A stretch of 64,000 nucleotides of DNA from Olavius sp. associated proteobacterium Delta 1 (GCA_902749685.1 CACVKW010000119.1:1-64000); one strand, 5' to 3'. Counted from the stretch's first letter, positions 1 to 8,607 are shown. The notes: generated by a model not told the origin, from the sequence alone. Translations and numbers: made by a program.

Positions 1-168
1 GCGCCTGCATTGTCGATGCAGGTGGCCAAAGAGGCGGGTAACAAATCAAGTAGAACAAAACCTTACGGCCTGAGCCAGCTATTCGACCTGCAATGGAGCG
101 ATATCGCTAGATTCTGCCTCACTCTGGAGAAGCTTCTGCTTTACCGGCACGCTGCGATCACTGGCTGA
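1..168 (+). CDS. Partial reading frame at the left edge, unknown product
   Basis: Frame 1 is open from the window edge to a TGA at 166-168, giving the last 55 residues of a possible protein. The end is hydrophilic then leucine-rich (LTLEKLLLYRHAAITG at the C-terminus). I do not recognise a family. An open frame of this length at an edge can occur by chance, so the call rests only on the absence of stops and a protein-like composition. Confidence 0.3.
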   Translation, partial: APALSMQVAKEAGNKSSRTKPYGLSQLFDLQWSDIARFCLTLEKLLLYRHAAITG

Positions 169-213
169 GCGGCAGTAAAAACCAATTCAGAAAATAAAAG
201 GCATTCATCATAA

Positions 214-1248
214 TATGCGCTTACAAAATATCGATTCAGGCAACAACCCGTAAAGAAACAATATCAAGTTAATGGACTCACTACTACAACATGCGGAAAC
301 ATTTATTGTCCCATAATAGAAAAATCTATTTCCTTATTAAAGCAAGTCGGTTTTTTCGGAATGATCGTTCCAATGAGTTTATCGTGCACAAAAAGAATGA
401 GTGATATAAGAGAACTGCTTATTTCCACTGATCGTCCAATTTGGATTAGCCATTTTTCTGGTGATGCACACCCATCTAAATTATTTGAAGGTGTTAAATT
501 TCGATTGGATATTTTATTGGCAGGAAAAAAATCCGAGTCGTCCATTATGTCAAGTCAGTATATAAAGTGGTTCGCTTTGGAACGGGAACATCTTTTTTAT
601 AAAATAACTTATGCTCTGGTTCCAGCAAAAATAAGTCACCTTGGTTTATTTCCCAAAACTGGTAGTAGAACAGCGACAGAAATCCTCACACGTATTTTAA
701 AAAAAGAGCCCCTTCAGAAAAGCTTCGATATAAGAGGCCCTAAAATTTATGTACATCGAGTTTTGACAATGTACGTTAAGTGTTTCAATTTTATACCGTA
801 TTTCAAAAATGACGTTGATGGTATAAAAAAATCTGAGGATTATAAACCTTATGTTGTCAAAGATGATTATTATGCCCAAGTTATTCTTTCAGTTGTTAAT
901 AGCACAACATTTTTCTACTATTACATTACCTATGGAGACTGTTTCCATTGTGGAAAGGATTTCGTTAATTCCTTTCCTGCTGGAATGAATATTGTTGATG
1001 GTAGGCTGGGTAAAAAACTTCAAAAAATAGGGGATAATCTTATGAAAGATATGAAGAAAAATGCTGTTCGTCGTATAGCTCGTTCAAAAAAAACAGGACA
1101 AGTTGAATACGATGAGTTTTGGCCCAAATATTCAAAACCTATTATTGACGACATCGATATCGCACTTGCAGCTCATTATGGATTTAATGAAGAAGAACTG
1201 GACTTTCTTATTAACTATGATTTCAAATATAGGATGGGTATATCCTGA
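214..1248 (+). pseudogene. 5'-truncated N6-adenine DNA methyltransferase (type IIG/Eco57I-like), C-terminal part
   Basis: An ATG at 361 would give 295 residues, but the same frame is open upstream to a stop at 211-213, and this extension is clearly part of the gene: it reads VKKQYQVNG, then CGNIYCPIIEKS, then GFFGMIVPMS. That is the pattern which in this family directly follows the NPPY catalytic motif (an acidic ERS/EKS helix, then GMIVPLS). The NPPY motif and the whole SAM-binding half are missing, so the gene was cut at about 240-250. The retained part includes the target-recognition side (FEGVKFRLDIL at residues 42-52 of the ATG frame). Base composition is much more AT-rich than the neighbouring genes, which suggests foreign origin. 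A 295-residue product could still be made, but it could not methylate DNA. The homology is from memory of family motifs, not a search. Confidence 0.75.
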
Positions 1249-1294
1249 TAGATTAATATATTGGTGTAAATAAAATCTCATATTCAAGTTTAAG

Positions 1295-2977
1295 ATGAAA
1301 AATAGAGACCTTCAAAGCCTTATTTCAGAAATCCAATCTTCTAAAAGCGAATCCGAAACCGTCGAAGTTAAAACGGCCCATGGGGGAACGCCTAAAAGGC
1401 TATATGAAGTGCTTTCTGCATTTGCCAACCGCACCGGTGGTGGCATCATTTTGTTCGGTATGAATGAGGTCACAGATTTTTCAATTACGGGTGTTGGAGA
1501 TACCCACCGGCTAATAGAAGAAATCACCAGCCTGGCTTCCGACAACATGGAACCCGCCTTAAGGCCTGAGTTTACCGTTGATGATATAGATGGTTTAACT
1601 GTGGTAGCGGTGGAAATTGACGAGATCCCCGCTTCGCAAAAGCCATGCTTTTATAAAACTGCCGGACTGCCTAAAGGCGCATATCTACGCGTGGGCAATA
1701 CCAACCGCCGAATGTCCGAGTATGAGGTGTTCGGATATTTGAGCAGTAGGGAGCAGCCCACTCACGATGAAGATATTGTCCTCGATGCTTCACTGGAAGA
1801 TCTGGATAATTCTCTGATCGAGACCTATCTGGAGCGTCTTCGCCAAATCCGCCCACGTGCAAGCTTTTTAAAAAGCGGTAAAGAAAAGATATTGCTTCGG
1901 CTGAGAATTGCCGCGCAGGATAGCGGTGTAATCCGCCCGACCCTGACAGGTTTGCTGATCTTCGGAAAATACCCCCAGGAATTCTACCCACAGCTTATGA
2001 TCACCTTTGTGCAATATTTCGGCACCACGGAGGATGAAAGGACGCCCCAAGGTGCGCGGTTTGTCGACAACCGCCGTTTCGAAGGACCCGTTACTGAAAT
2101 GGTGGATGAGGCGGAAACCTACATCATGAGCGCCATGCGGAAATCCTCCCTGATTGAGGGCATGTTCCGCCGGGACATCACGGAATACCCGAGGGAATCA
2201 TTAAGAGAATCTATTGCCAATGCGGTAGCCCATCGCGATTACAGCCCATATGTGCGCGGCAGCTATATCCAGATCCGTATGTTTGCCGACCGTCTCGAAG
2301 TTCAGAGCCCGGGCGGATTATTTGGAAACGTTACCGTTGACAACCTGGAAGATGAGCATTCTACCCGAAATGCCAGGCTGATGCGCATGATGGAGGATAT
2401 GCAGGTGGTTGAAAACCGGGGCAGCGGCATCAGTGCCATGCTCCATGCCATGCGAGAGGCCAATCTGGAGCCTCCCGGGTTTGATGACCGCCGGTCATCG
2501 TTCAAGGTGACATTCCATAATCATACCCTGATGACAACAGAAGCCATATCCTGGTTGAATCAATTTTCCCACCTTCCGCTCAACGATCATCAGCGGTTGG
2601 CACTGGTATACCTTCGACAGCATTCTTATATCGACAATCAGGACTATCGCCGCTTGAACCGAGTCGACGTGATGACCGCCGGTCAGGATCTTCGAGGCAT
2701 GGTTCAGGCAGGGCTCATTGAACAGACGGGAATTGGTCGATGGACTAAATATACCCTTAAAATTCATGATAAAAGTGTCGAAAAGCCAGCTTTTCGTTCC
2801 GGCGAAGAAAAAATTCTTGCCTACGTAAAAAAACATGGCACGATCAACAATAGCGAATGTCGAAAAATGCTTGGTATTAATGAAAAACAAGCTTGGTATT
2901 TGCTCAGCAAATTATCCGATTCCGGTACATTGAAGCGGCAGGGGAAAGGAAAAAGACGTCGATATACTATGGCGTAA
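1295..2977 (+). CDS. AlbA_2 / HATPase_c_4 / winged-helix protein (RecG-like ATP-binding regulator)
   Basis: 560 residues. Residues about 12-140 match the Schlafen AlbA_2 (divergent AAA-4) domain: ETVEVKTA, then SAFANRTGGGIILFGM. Residues about 290-410 are a GHKL-type ATPase domain (RESIANAVAHRDY with the N-box asparagine, then LEVQSPGGL and VVENRGSGI). The last 130 residues contain two winged-helix-like segments (LRGMVQAGLIEQTGIGRW and LSKLSDSGTLKRQGKGKRRRY). Such proteins are annotated as putative ATP-binding transcriptional regulators or RecG-like helicases and are common in defence islands and mobile DNA; their true function is mostly unknown. It lies between a broken methyltransferase and a DprA-like gene, so a defence or mobile-element role is plausible. 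A striking palindrome starts 2 bp after its stop codon. Confidence 0.9.
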   Translation: MKNRDLQSLISEIQSSKSESETVEVKTAHGGTPKRLYEVLSAFANRTGGGIILFGMNEVTDFSITGVGDTHRLIEEITSLASDNMEPALRPEFTVDDIDGLTVVAVEIDEIPASQKPCFYKTAGLPKGAYLRVGNTNRRMSEYEVFGYLSSREQPTHDEDIVLDASLEDLDNSLIETYLERLRQIRPRASFLKSGKEKILLRLRIAAQDSGVIRPTLTGLLIFGKYPQEFYPQLMITFVQYFGTTEDERTPQGARFVDNRRFEGPVTEMVDEAETYIMSAMRKSSLIEGMFRRDITEYPRESLRESIANAVAHRDYSPYVRGSYIQIRMFADRLEVQSPGGLFGNVTVDNLEDEHSTRNARLMRMMEDMQVVENRGSGISAMLHAMREANLEPPGFDDRRSSFKVTFHNHTLMTTEAISWLNQFSHLPLNDHQRLALVYLRQHSYIDNQDYRRLNRVDVMTAGQDLRGMVQAGLIEQTGIGRWTKYTLKIHDKSVEKPAFRSGEEKILAYVKKHGTINNSECRKMLGINEKQAWYLLSKLSDSGTLKRQGKGKRRRYTMA

Positions 2978-2978
2978 A

Positions 2979-3030
2979 GTTTATCCCTAATTTTATCCCT
3001 AATTAATTAGGGATAAACTTAGGGATAAAC
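2979..3030. repeat. 52-bp near-perfect palindrome built from four TTATCCCTAA sites
   Basis: The 10-mer TTATCCCTAA occurs at 2981-2990 and 2993-3002, and its reverse complement TTAGGGATAA at 3007-3016 and 3019-3028. The four sites are exactly symmetrical about position 3004.5; the whole 52 bp has a single mismatched pair (2991/3018). It begins just after the stop of the AlbA_2 gene and ends 67 bp before the DprA-like gene. It could be a tandem operator for a dimeric regulator, possibly the adjacent AlbA_2 protein, or a strong hairpin between genes. There is no U-run, so a classical rho-independent terminator is less likely. Confidence 0.85.
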
Positions 3031-3097
3031 CGAATAAACGCATCTATCTGCTATCTCTAACCAAATCGGGATGTAGAAAACAATAGATTTTAAAGCT

Positions 3098-3724
3098 ATG
3101 CCTTATGCGCTAAATATAATTGAAACTGGCAGCCCTGATTATCCTCAACCTCTCAAAATAACAGATAATTCAGCACGCTATCCACAAATCTGGACCATTG
3201 GCAATCTCGAAATCCTGAATAAGAAATTGCTTGGTTTCTTCTGTTCAGTCAAATGCCCCGGTGACATTATACTCAAAACCTATGATCTTGCCCGAGCCCT
3301 GCGGGATGCAGGAATCACTTTGACCAGCGGCTTCCACTCACCAATCGAAAAGGACGTTTTCGACCTTCTCCTCCGTGGGTCTCAACCGATTGTGGTTTGC
3401 CCGGCCCGCAGCATCGAAAATATGCGTATCCCCAATGCCTGGAAAGAGGCCATTGATAGCGGCAGGCTGCTTGTACTGTCACCTTTCGAGAAAAAGCATA
3501 AACGCGTCACCGCATCGCTTTCTGAACAACACAACCGGATAGTTGCTTTGCTTGCAAGAGCTGCTTTCATTCCCTACGCTGCACCTGGAAGTCGAAGTGA
3601 AAATCTTTGTAAAGGCATTATAAGAGCTGGAAAACGAGTTTTTACTTGCGGCGATGAATCCAACCAGTCATTGTTTAACATGGGTGCTAAACTGATAAAG
3701 GTTGCGGAACTTGAAAAACAGTAA
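3098..3724 (+). CDS. DprA/Smf-like Rossmann-fold protein
   Basis: 208 residues resembling the DNA-processing protein DprA (LOG/Rossmann) core: YPQPLKITD near the N-terminus, then a central stretch ARALRDAGITLTSGFHSPIE in the position of the DprA motif vvSGlA.GiD, then IVVCPARSIENMRIP and a final GAKLIKV. DprA loads RecA on incoming single-stranded DNA, but this protein is shorter than full DprA (typically 300-380 residues) and lacks the usual GSR motif, having CSVKCPGD instead. It may therefore belong to one of the shortened DprA-like groups seen in defence neighbourhoods. It follows the AlbA_2 gene on the same strand. No strong ribosome-binding site is visible before the ATG. Confidence 0.75.
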   Translation: MPYALNIIETGSPDYPQPLKITDNSARYPQIWTIGNLEILNKKLLGFFCSVKCPGDIILKTYDLARALRDAGITLTSGFHSPIEKDVFDLLLRGSQPIVVCPARSIENMRIPNAWKEAIDSGRLLVLSPFEKKHKRVTASLSEQHNRIVALLARAAFIPYAAPGSRSENLCKGIIRAGKRVFTCGDESNQSLFNMGAKLIKVAELEKQ

Positions 3725-3729
3725 TGAAC

Positions 3730-3753
3730 TTCCCCACGGCAAACTGCGGGGAA
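3730..3753. terminator. Weak hairpin after the DprA-like gene
   Basis: TTCCCC (3730-3735) pairs with GGGGAA (3748-3753) across a 12-nt loop, starting 6 bp after the stop codon. No U-run follows, so terminator function is uncertain. The rest of the gap to 3870 has only a short direct repeat (GTAATCTGTG twice between about 3796 and 3822). Confidence 0.35.
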
Positions 3754-3870
3754 TTAAACCCGGCAGATTTAGCAATCTCCACCGCACATTCATTGTAATC
3801 TGTGTAATCGGCGTAATCTGTGGATAAAAAATTTAACGACGTTTGGGAAATATTTCGGACCTAATGCGAA

Positions 3871-4128
3871 ATGAGAAAAACGAAATCACATAAATGGATC
3901 TTTACATCCCGGTTTCGGACAAACGCTTACAGTTGGAAAGCGTCAAGACTGGCATGCAAGCGCATCAAGGAGGCGGTTTCCGAAATAAAAAAGGCCGATC
4001 AGGTGAAAGCAGATATTGTCAAAATCGTGAGTGCCGATAACTCCACGGGAATGTTCGTTAGGGACATACTCGGCCCTTGCCTGGATATAAGAAACAATCA
4101 AGTGTACTTTCATGAAGATCAGAGGTGA
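3871..4128 (+). CDS. Small conserved-looking protein, first gene of a three-gene operon
   Basis: 85 basic residues. The N-terminal half (FRTNAYSWKASRLACKRIKE, then AVSEIKK) resembles the start of longer proteins I recall in similar genomes, in which a phrase like FGWRSQPAIKRIKEAVSEIKK precedes a DUF6880-type region; this is memory, not a search. Its stop (4126-4128) lies 3 bp before the TTG start of the next gene and overlaps that gene's ribosome-binding site, so the two are translationally coupled. It may be a separated or shortened N-terminal module of the downstream protein. Confidence 0.6.
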   Translation: MRKTKSHKWIFTSRFRTNAYSWKASRLACKRIKEAVSEIKKADQVKADIVKIVSADNSTGMFVRDILGPCLDIRNNQVYFHEDQR

Positions 4129-4131
4129 AAA

Positions 4132-5490
4132 TTGAGTAAAAGAAAAAAAGCAGATCCATTGATATCGGTATTAGAGCACGCATTAGACCTCGGCGAGTTC
4201 ATATCCTACAACCATTCATGGGATTTTGTCCGAAGCCTGGAAGAGGTGAAACAAAAAATCGATGACCTGGTGAAAGATGGACAGGCTGAACGAGCCGTCG
4301 GATTGTACGAAATATTTCTTTCAGGATGTTACGAAAAAGCTGACGAAATTGACGATTCCGGCGGCAATTTGGGCATGTTCTTTGAGGACCTGTTTTGCGC
4401 CTGGATCAACGCCAGGCAAAAGGCAAAATATGACCCCAAGGAAACCGTTCGGAATATACTCAGATGGATGGACAATGATGATTATGGATTTTGCTATGAA
4501 ATTGAAAAAAACGTGGTTAAGGTCCTAAATAAAAAATCGGTGCGGTTGTTTGAGGGTGCAATCATGTCCCGATTTGAGAAAGCCTTCTCTAAAGTTACAC
4601 CCAAAAAAGGCCAGCGGGTATTTGATTACCCCTGGGAAGTTCGAAAAAATGTATCCATATTGAAAGTTATTTACGTTGAATCAAAAAACACCGACGCTTT
4701 TTTGGCTCTCTGTGAAAAGACGGGAACATCGCCCACGGACTGTGAAAATATAGCCAACGTCTTCAAGATGAAACGCAAATACCAAGATGCGCTGAGTTGG
4801 GTTGAAAAAGGCCAGAAACTGGAGAAAAAAGGCAACTGGGGTAATCAATCCAGTTTCGGATTAACAGGGCTAAAACAGGATCTATTAAACAAGCTTGGAC
4901 GTCGGGAAGATGCACTTGATCTTGCCTGGGCTGAATTCAAAAAGCATCCCTCGAATTTTTCCTATGAGAAGCTAATGAAATTCGCTGATAAGAAAGATGT
5001 CAAGCATTGGCATCAGAAAGCCATTGGGAAAGCCAAAGATGCATCACTGTCCGGTTTTATCGATATTTGTGTAAAATCCAAAGAATGGGACAAGCTTTCT
5101 GAGCACATTTCTTCTATTGATACTGAACAGCTTGAAGGGCTCAGCCATTTTGTTACCGAAAAAGCAGCCAAAGGCCTCGCAAAAAAGCACGGTATAACAG
5201 CGGCAAAAATTTACAGCGCCTTGGGAATGCGCATCGTTAATAAGGGAAAAAGCAAATATTACCATTACGCTTTGGAACATTTCCGGAAAGTCTGCAAACT
5301 ATATGAAAAAGCCGGTCGGGATCAGTTGTGGGTCGACCTTGTTGAAAGAGTAAGAAGGGATCATTCCCGTAAATACAGTTTTATCGGTTATTTCGAGGAA
5401 ATTGTGGAAAGACGTCCACTGAAAAAACCTGAATCATTTAAAACAAGGACAATGAAACGATGGAAAAAACAAACATCATATCCTGATTGA
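4132..5490 (+). CDS. DUF6880-like alpha-helical repeat protein
   Basis: 452 residues starting at TTG, with AGAGGTG immediately upstream (4121-4127). The sequence is almost entirely helical, with TPR-like repeats: YQDALSWVEKGQKLEKKG (about residues 222-239), then GRREDALDLAWAEFKKHP, then a C-terminal block ending RDHSRKYSFIGYFEEIVE. This layout matches the DUF6880 region that often follows SWIM zinc-finger domains, so a protein-interaction scaffold is the best guess. There is no SWIM finger, signal peptide or membrane segment here. It overlaps the following YkgJ-type frame by a few bases if the TTG start of that frame is used, supporting an operon of 85-aa protein, DUF6880-like and YkgJ-like. 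Confidence 0.75.
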   Translation: MSKRKKADPLISVLEHALDLGEFISYNHSWDFVRSLEEVKQKIDDLVKDGQAERAVGLYEIFLSGCYEKADEIDDSGGNLGMFFEDLFCAWINARQKAKYDPKETVRNILRWMDNDDYGFCYEIEKNVVKVLNKKSVRLFEGAIMSRFEKAFSKVTPKKGQRVFDYPWEVRKNVSILKVIYVESKNTDAFLALCEKTGTSPTDCENIANVFKMKRKYQDALSWVEKGQKLEKKGNWGNQSSFGLTGLKQDLLNKLGRREDALDLAWAEFKKHPSNFSYEKLMKFADKKDVKHWHQKAIGKAKDASLSGFIDICVKSKEWDKLSEHISSIDTEQLEGLSHFVTEKAAKGLAKKHGITAAKIYSALGMRIVNKGKSKYYHYALEHFRKVCKLYEKAGRDQLWVDLVERVRRDHSRKYSFIGYFEEIVERRPLKKPESFKTRTMKRWKKQTSYPD

Positions 5491-5510
5491 TTTACGCATG
5501 GAGAGAAAAA

Positions 5511-6230
5511 GTGACGGGAAGGCATAAAAAATTCCTAAATCCGGAAGAAGCTGTGACTGAAATAGTGAAAGATCTTTCTTCAAGTGAGCCCGACCAGGTA
5601 AAATTATTTGCAGATGTATATGTTTTTCTAACAGGCGGAAAGACCTGGCCCGGTAGACATAAAGAGTCATCTGATTTCACTGAGCAAATTAGTATCTGGT
5701 ACCAAACCGATAGAAATCAAAAGAAGGTCTTTTATAATTGGCACCGATTCAGAGAACTGCTTGCCGGGGCATTTCTGAAAGCAAAGCTGGGTACGACAGA
5801 TATCGCTAAAATATATAGCCGGGTGATGTGGGTAAATTCGTATTCCGGTACAAATGAGCGCGGTGAAGACGGTATCTGGGTAGAAACTGAAATGGAGAAA
5901 TTTAAATGTGTGCAATGTGGTAATTGCTGCCTGAATCTTAATGATGCAATTTGCACTACGGCCGATCGAGAGGATTTGATTCGCTGGGAAAAAGAAGGAA
6001 GATGGGATATTCTGGACTGGGTCAGCTTCCTATTGGAAGATGATCGAACACTTGCAGATCTTTGGATTAGCCCGAGGACTGGAGAGGAAGTTACCAGATG
6101 TCCGTGGTTACGAAAGCTTCCGAAAAAAGATAAGTACAAATGCCGAATTCATAACACGAAGCCGGCACATTGTAAAAAATATCCAAAATCAAAGAAACAT
6201 GCTTTAACAACGGGATGTAAAGGATTTTAA
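5511..6230 (+). CDS. YkgJ-family cysteine-cluster protein
   Basis: About 239 residues from a GTG at 5511; the in-frame TTG at 5487 has no ribosome-binding site, whereas GGAGAG sits 5 bp before the GTG. The C-terminal half carries the CxxCGxCC cluster (CVQCGNCCLN), followed by a cysteine (RCPWL) and CRIHNTKPAHCKKYP, the classic YkgJ/UPF0153 pattern of an Fe-S or zinc-binding protein of unknown function. The N-terminal 120 residues (LNPEEAVTEIVKDL, then WHRFRELLAGAF) are not part of the usual family and seem specific to this operon, suggesting a dedicated partner of the preceding helical-repeat protein. Confidence 0.8.
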   Translation: MTGRHKKFLNPEEAVTEIVKDLSSSEPDQVKLFADVYVFLTGGKTWPGRHKESSDFTEQISIWYQTDRNQKKVFYNWHRFRELLAGAFLKAKLGTTDIAKIYSRVMWVNSYSGTNERGEDGIWVETEMEKFKCVQCGNCCLNLNDAICTTADREDLIRWEKEGRWDILDWVSFLLEDDRTLADLWISPRTGEEVTRCPWLRKLPKKDKYKCRIHNTKPAHCKKYPKSKKHALTTGCKGF

Positions 6231-6285
6231 GAATAAAATAAATAGACTTGAGCCGGCCGGCCATGAACAAAAAGGCTTTTTCTGG

Positions 6286-6317
6286 ATTCCGGCTCTCCGC
6301 TTCGCTGCGGCCGGAAT
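6286..6317. repeat. Short GC-rich inverted repeat
   Basis: ATTCCGGC (6286-6293) pairs with GCCGGAAT (6310-6317). The loop contains CCGC/GCGG, which can extend the pairing. It resembles the small imperfect palindromes that are dispersed in intergenic regions of many proteobacteria. It lies between the YkgJ-type gene and the convergent SNF2 remnant and could act as a bidirectional terminator. Confidence 0.5.
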
Positions 6318-6336
6318 GACAAATTAAATTGCCGGG

Positions 6337-6516
6337 TTAATACTCAGCCGCAGGCATGGCCAGCAACTCGATTAGGTCCTGTTTGGTAAAGGTTTTAAGC
6401 TGCCCCGGATCATCTTCTTTTACCACGCTTTTCAGCAGTTTGCGTTTTTTGGCGATAATGTCCGTTATCTTTTTCTTTAAAGTGCCTTCAGTCACGAGTT
6501 TGAAAACCTGAACGCC
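6337..6516 (-). pseudogene. Detached C-terminal tail of an SNF2 helicase (second copy)
   Basis: Read on the minus strand, 6516-6337 encodes 59 residues starting GVQVFKLVTEGTL and ending near LIELLAMP. They align without gaps to the last 56 residues of the complete SNF2 helicase at 8640-11654 (GVQVFKLVTEGTLEEK, then SVVKEDDPG, then LIELMDMP), about three quarters identical. Immediately upstream the reading frame loses all similarity (about 6517), so only the tail remains. The neighbouring radical SAM gene starts 40 bp away in the other direction. This is a relic of a second SNF2 gene or of a segmental duplication. Confidence 0.85.
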
Positions 6517-6555
6517 ACACCATTGATCCTTTTCACTTTTCAAATGTGAGGCAAT

Positions 6556-7965
6556 ATGAAAATTACCATTATTTTTCCTGCGCGAGATTTTGAGATAGGT
6601 AAACCAACGATGCCGGTGATGCCGCTGGCCCCGACATTGCTGGCAGCATTGACTCCGCAAGAGCATGAAATTTCACTGATCGACATGTTTTACGGTGACG
6701 AGATAGACTATGATGCCGGTTGTGATTTGGTGGCAATCACGGTCCGTACACCCCTTGCTGTCACGGCCTATGAAATCGCCGACAAATTTACCGCCCGCGG
6801 CAAGACTGTCGTTTTAGGCGGACCTCACATTTTCGCTTACCCAAACGAAGCCAAAGAGCATGCCGCCGCAGTTGCCATCGGTGAAGGGGAACTCCTCTGG
6901 CCGGTGATCCTGGAGGATTTTCAGGCTGACCGGTTAAAGGATTACTATGTCTGCGGACCGTACAAAACGGAAGTGCTGAATGGAAACGTTTTCCATCAGC
7001 ACCAGCGGCCCGACCTTTCCGGGCTCCCAATGATGAAACGCAACCTTTTGCCGCAAAAACGGTATCGAATGGATTCCATATTCACAACTCGCGGTTGCCC
7101 GAACCACTGCCGTTTTTGTCCGGTAACGCCGATTTTTGGTCCCAAAATTCGCCACCGGCCCATTGACGAAGTGGTGGCCGAAATCGATACGCTGCGCAAA
7201 TACTTTTTTAACGTGGACGACAGCGTCTTTGGTCATCCCCAGATTGTGGACCGGCCGGAGGAAAATCAATATTATTTCGACCTCTACAAAGAGCTCGCCG
7301 GATTGCCGACCCAAAGATTTTGGACCGGTGCCGGCGGCATATCGGCGGTCAACTATAAAAACGGCCGCAAAATAGTCAAACTGGCTGCCGAAAGCGGTTT
7401 GTGCTCAATTGCCGCCGGACTGGAATCCATATCCGGTGACGGTCAAAAGCAGTCCGGGGCCTGGCGCAAACTGCATTTCACTTCGCCGGAAACCTTCGAA
7501 ATTCAAACCCTGAGGGAAAACGTTAGAATTATTCAGGACCTGGGAATTGAAATTATGGGGTTTTTCGTTATCGGCTGGGATGAGGACTCACCCGATACTT
7601 ACCGGCGTACGTTGGATTTCTGTGATGAGATGAATATTATCCCGTTTATCTTGACATTGGTACCGATGCCCGGCAGTAAAATTTACGATGAATATCTAGC
7701 TCAGGGACGAATATTTACCGAGCTTTCCTGGAACCACTACGGTGGGGAGTCGATCGTCTTTAAACACCCGACAATGAGTGCTGAAGAAATGTTCGAAGGG
7801 AATTCTCAAGTGCTGCATGAAGGGTACAGCCTGGGCCGTATTCTCTCCAGAACTTTTCATACAATCAGAAAAAGGCCTTCATTGGATGTTGCCACGAATT
7901 CATTTTTTACCCAGACAAGTCTTAAGAAAAGTTTTCGGGAGCAGTTCAAAGAATTGCCGAAATGA
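6556..7965 (+). CDS. B12-binding-type radical SAM protein
   Basis: 469 residues. Residues 1-130 form a cobalamin-binding-like Rossmann domain (MKITIIFPA, then TVVLGGPHIFAYPNEA and AVAIGEGE). The radical SAM core follows, with the cluster motif CPNHCRFCP (CxxxCxxC) at about residues 181-189, GLESISG near 290, and a C-terminal stretch FFVIGWDEDSPDTYRRTLDF typical of BchE/HpnP/MiaB-like class B enzymes. The substrate cannot be inferred. GAGG sits 6 bp before the ATG. It lies between a SNF2 tail remnant and the gene at 8026, which starts 60 bp downstream on the same strand and may be co-transcribed. Confidence 0.93.
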   Translation: MKITIIFPARDFEIGKPTMPVMPLAPTLLAALTPQEHEISLIDMFYGDEIDYDAGCDLVAITVRTPLAVTAYEIADKFTARGKTVVLGGPHIFAYPNEAKEHAAAVAIGEGELLWPVILEDFQADRLKDYYVCGPYKTEVLNGNVFHQHQRPDLSGLPMMKRNLLPQKRYRMDSIFTTRGCPNHCRFCPVTPIFGPKIRHRPIDEVVAEIDTLRKYFFNVDDSVFGHPQIVDRPEENQYYFDLYKELAGLPTQRFWTGAGGISAVNYKNGRKIVKLAAESGLCSIAAGLESISGDGQKQSGAWRKLHFTSPETFEIQTLRENVRIIQDLGIEIMGFFVIGWDEDSPDTYRRTLDFCDEMNIIPFILTLVPMPGSKIYDEYLAQGRIFTELSWNHYGGESIVFKHPTMSAEEMFEGNSQVLHEGYSLGRILSRTFHTIRKRPSLDVATNSFFTQTSLKKSFREQFKELPK

Positions 7966-8025
7966 TCGCCTGCCCCGGAATCTAAAAAGAAAAAAATAAA
8001 GCATAGCGATTCGGATTGATTTGAT

Positions 8026-8607
8026 ATGGACGAAGCGACACTGATTGAAAAACTGCTCAAGATTGAAGCCTTATTCGCAGGGGCTGCCACTGAAGGTGAA
8101 CGCACTTCCGCCGGGCTCGCAAAGCAGCGTATACTCAAACGGCTTGAAGAATTGCTCCCCAAAGATCCGCCGGTTGAATATACTTTTACCTTTCCGGACA
8201 TATGGTCACGCAAAGTCTTTGTCACGCTGCTGCGCCGCTATGGCTTAAAGCCCTATCGCTACCACCGCCAACGCTACACCACTGTTATGGTTCAGGTGCC
8301 GGAACAGTTTGTCACAGAAACTCTGTGGCCCGAGTTTGAAAAGATCGATGCGGAATTGAATGCATACCTGCAGGAAGTCACCGACCGGGTGGTAAAACAA
8401 GTCCTTCATGAAGACAGCTCGGATGCGGCGGTTGTTGAACGGCCTCTTCAGCTTGAGGCACCCGGTGAAAGATCGGATTTAAAGCCGTCAACCGGTTCTG
8501 AGAATATACAAGCTAAGCAAACGAACAAGTCATCGAATCCTAAGAAAGGAAAGAATGGCAAAAAAGGCAAGCATCGCAGAAAAAAGAAAAAACGGGGAGG
8601 CAAATGA
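8026..8607 (+). CDS. Conserved hypothetical protein with lysine-rich tail
   Basis: 193 residues. The N-terminus (LIEKLLKIEALFAGAATEGE) is followed by a globular part containing FPDIWSRKVFVTLLRRYGLK and RYHRQRYTTVMVQVPEQF. I recall similar sequences in many proteobacterial genomes without a known function. The last 45 residues are very lysine- and arginine-rich (KKGKNGKKGKHRRKKKKRGG) and could bind nucleic acid. It converges on the SNF2 helicase, with 32 bp between the stop codons. In the absence of a signal peptide or membrane segment it should be cytoplasmic. Confidence 0.8.
   Translation: MDEATLIEKLLKIEALFAGAATEGERTSAGLAKQRILKRLEELLPKDPPVEYTFTFPDIWSRKVFVTLLRRYGLKPYRYHRQRYTTVMVQVPEQFVTETLWPEFEKIDAELNAYLQEVTDRVVKQVLHEDSSDAAVVERPLQLEAPGERSDLKPSTGSENIQAKQTNKSSNPKKGKNGKKGKHRRKKKKRGGK

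Noticed and set aside
6517..6666. N-terminal part of the 109-codon minus-strand frame ending at 6337
   Set aside because: Only 6337-6516 resembles SNF2; the rest is the antisense of the radical SAM start and has an unnatural composition.
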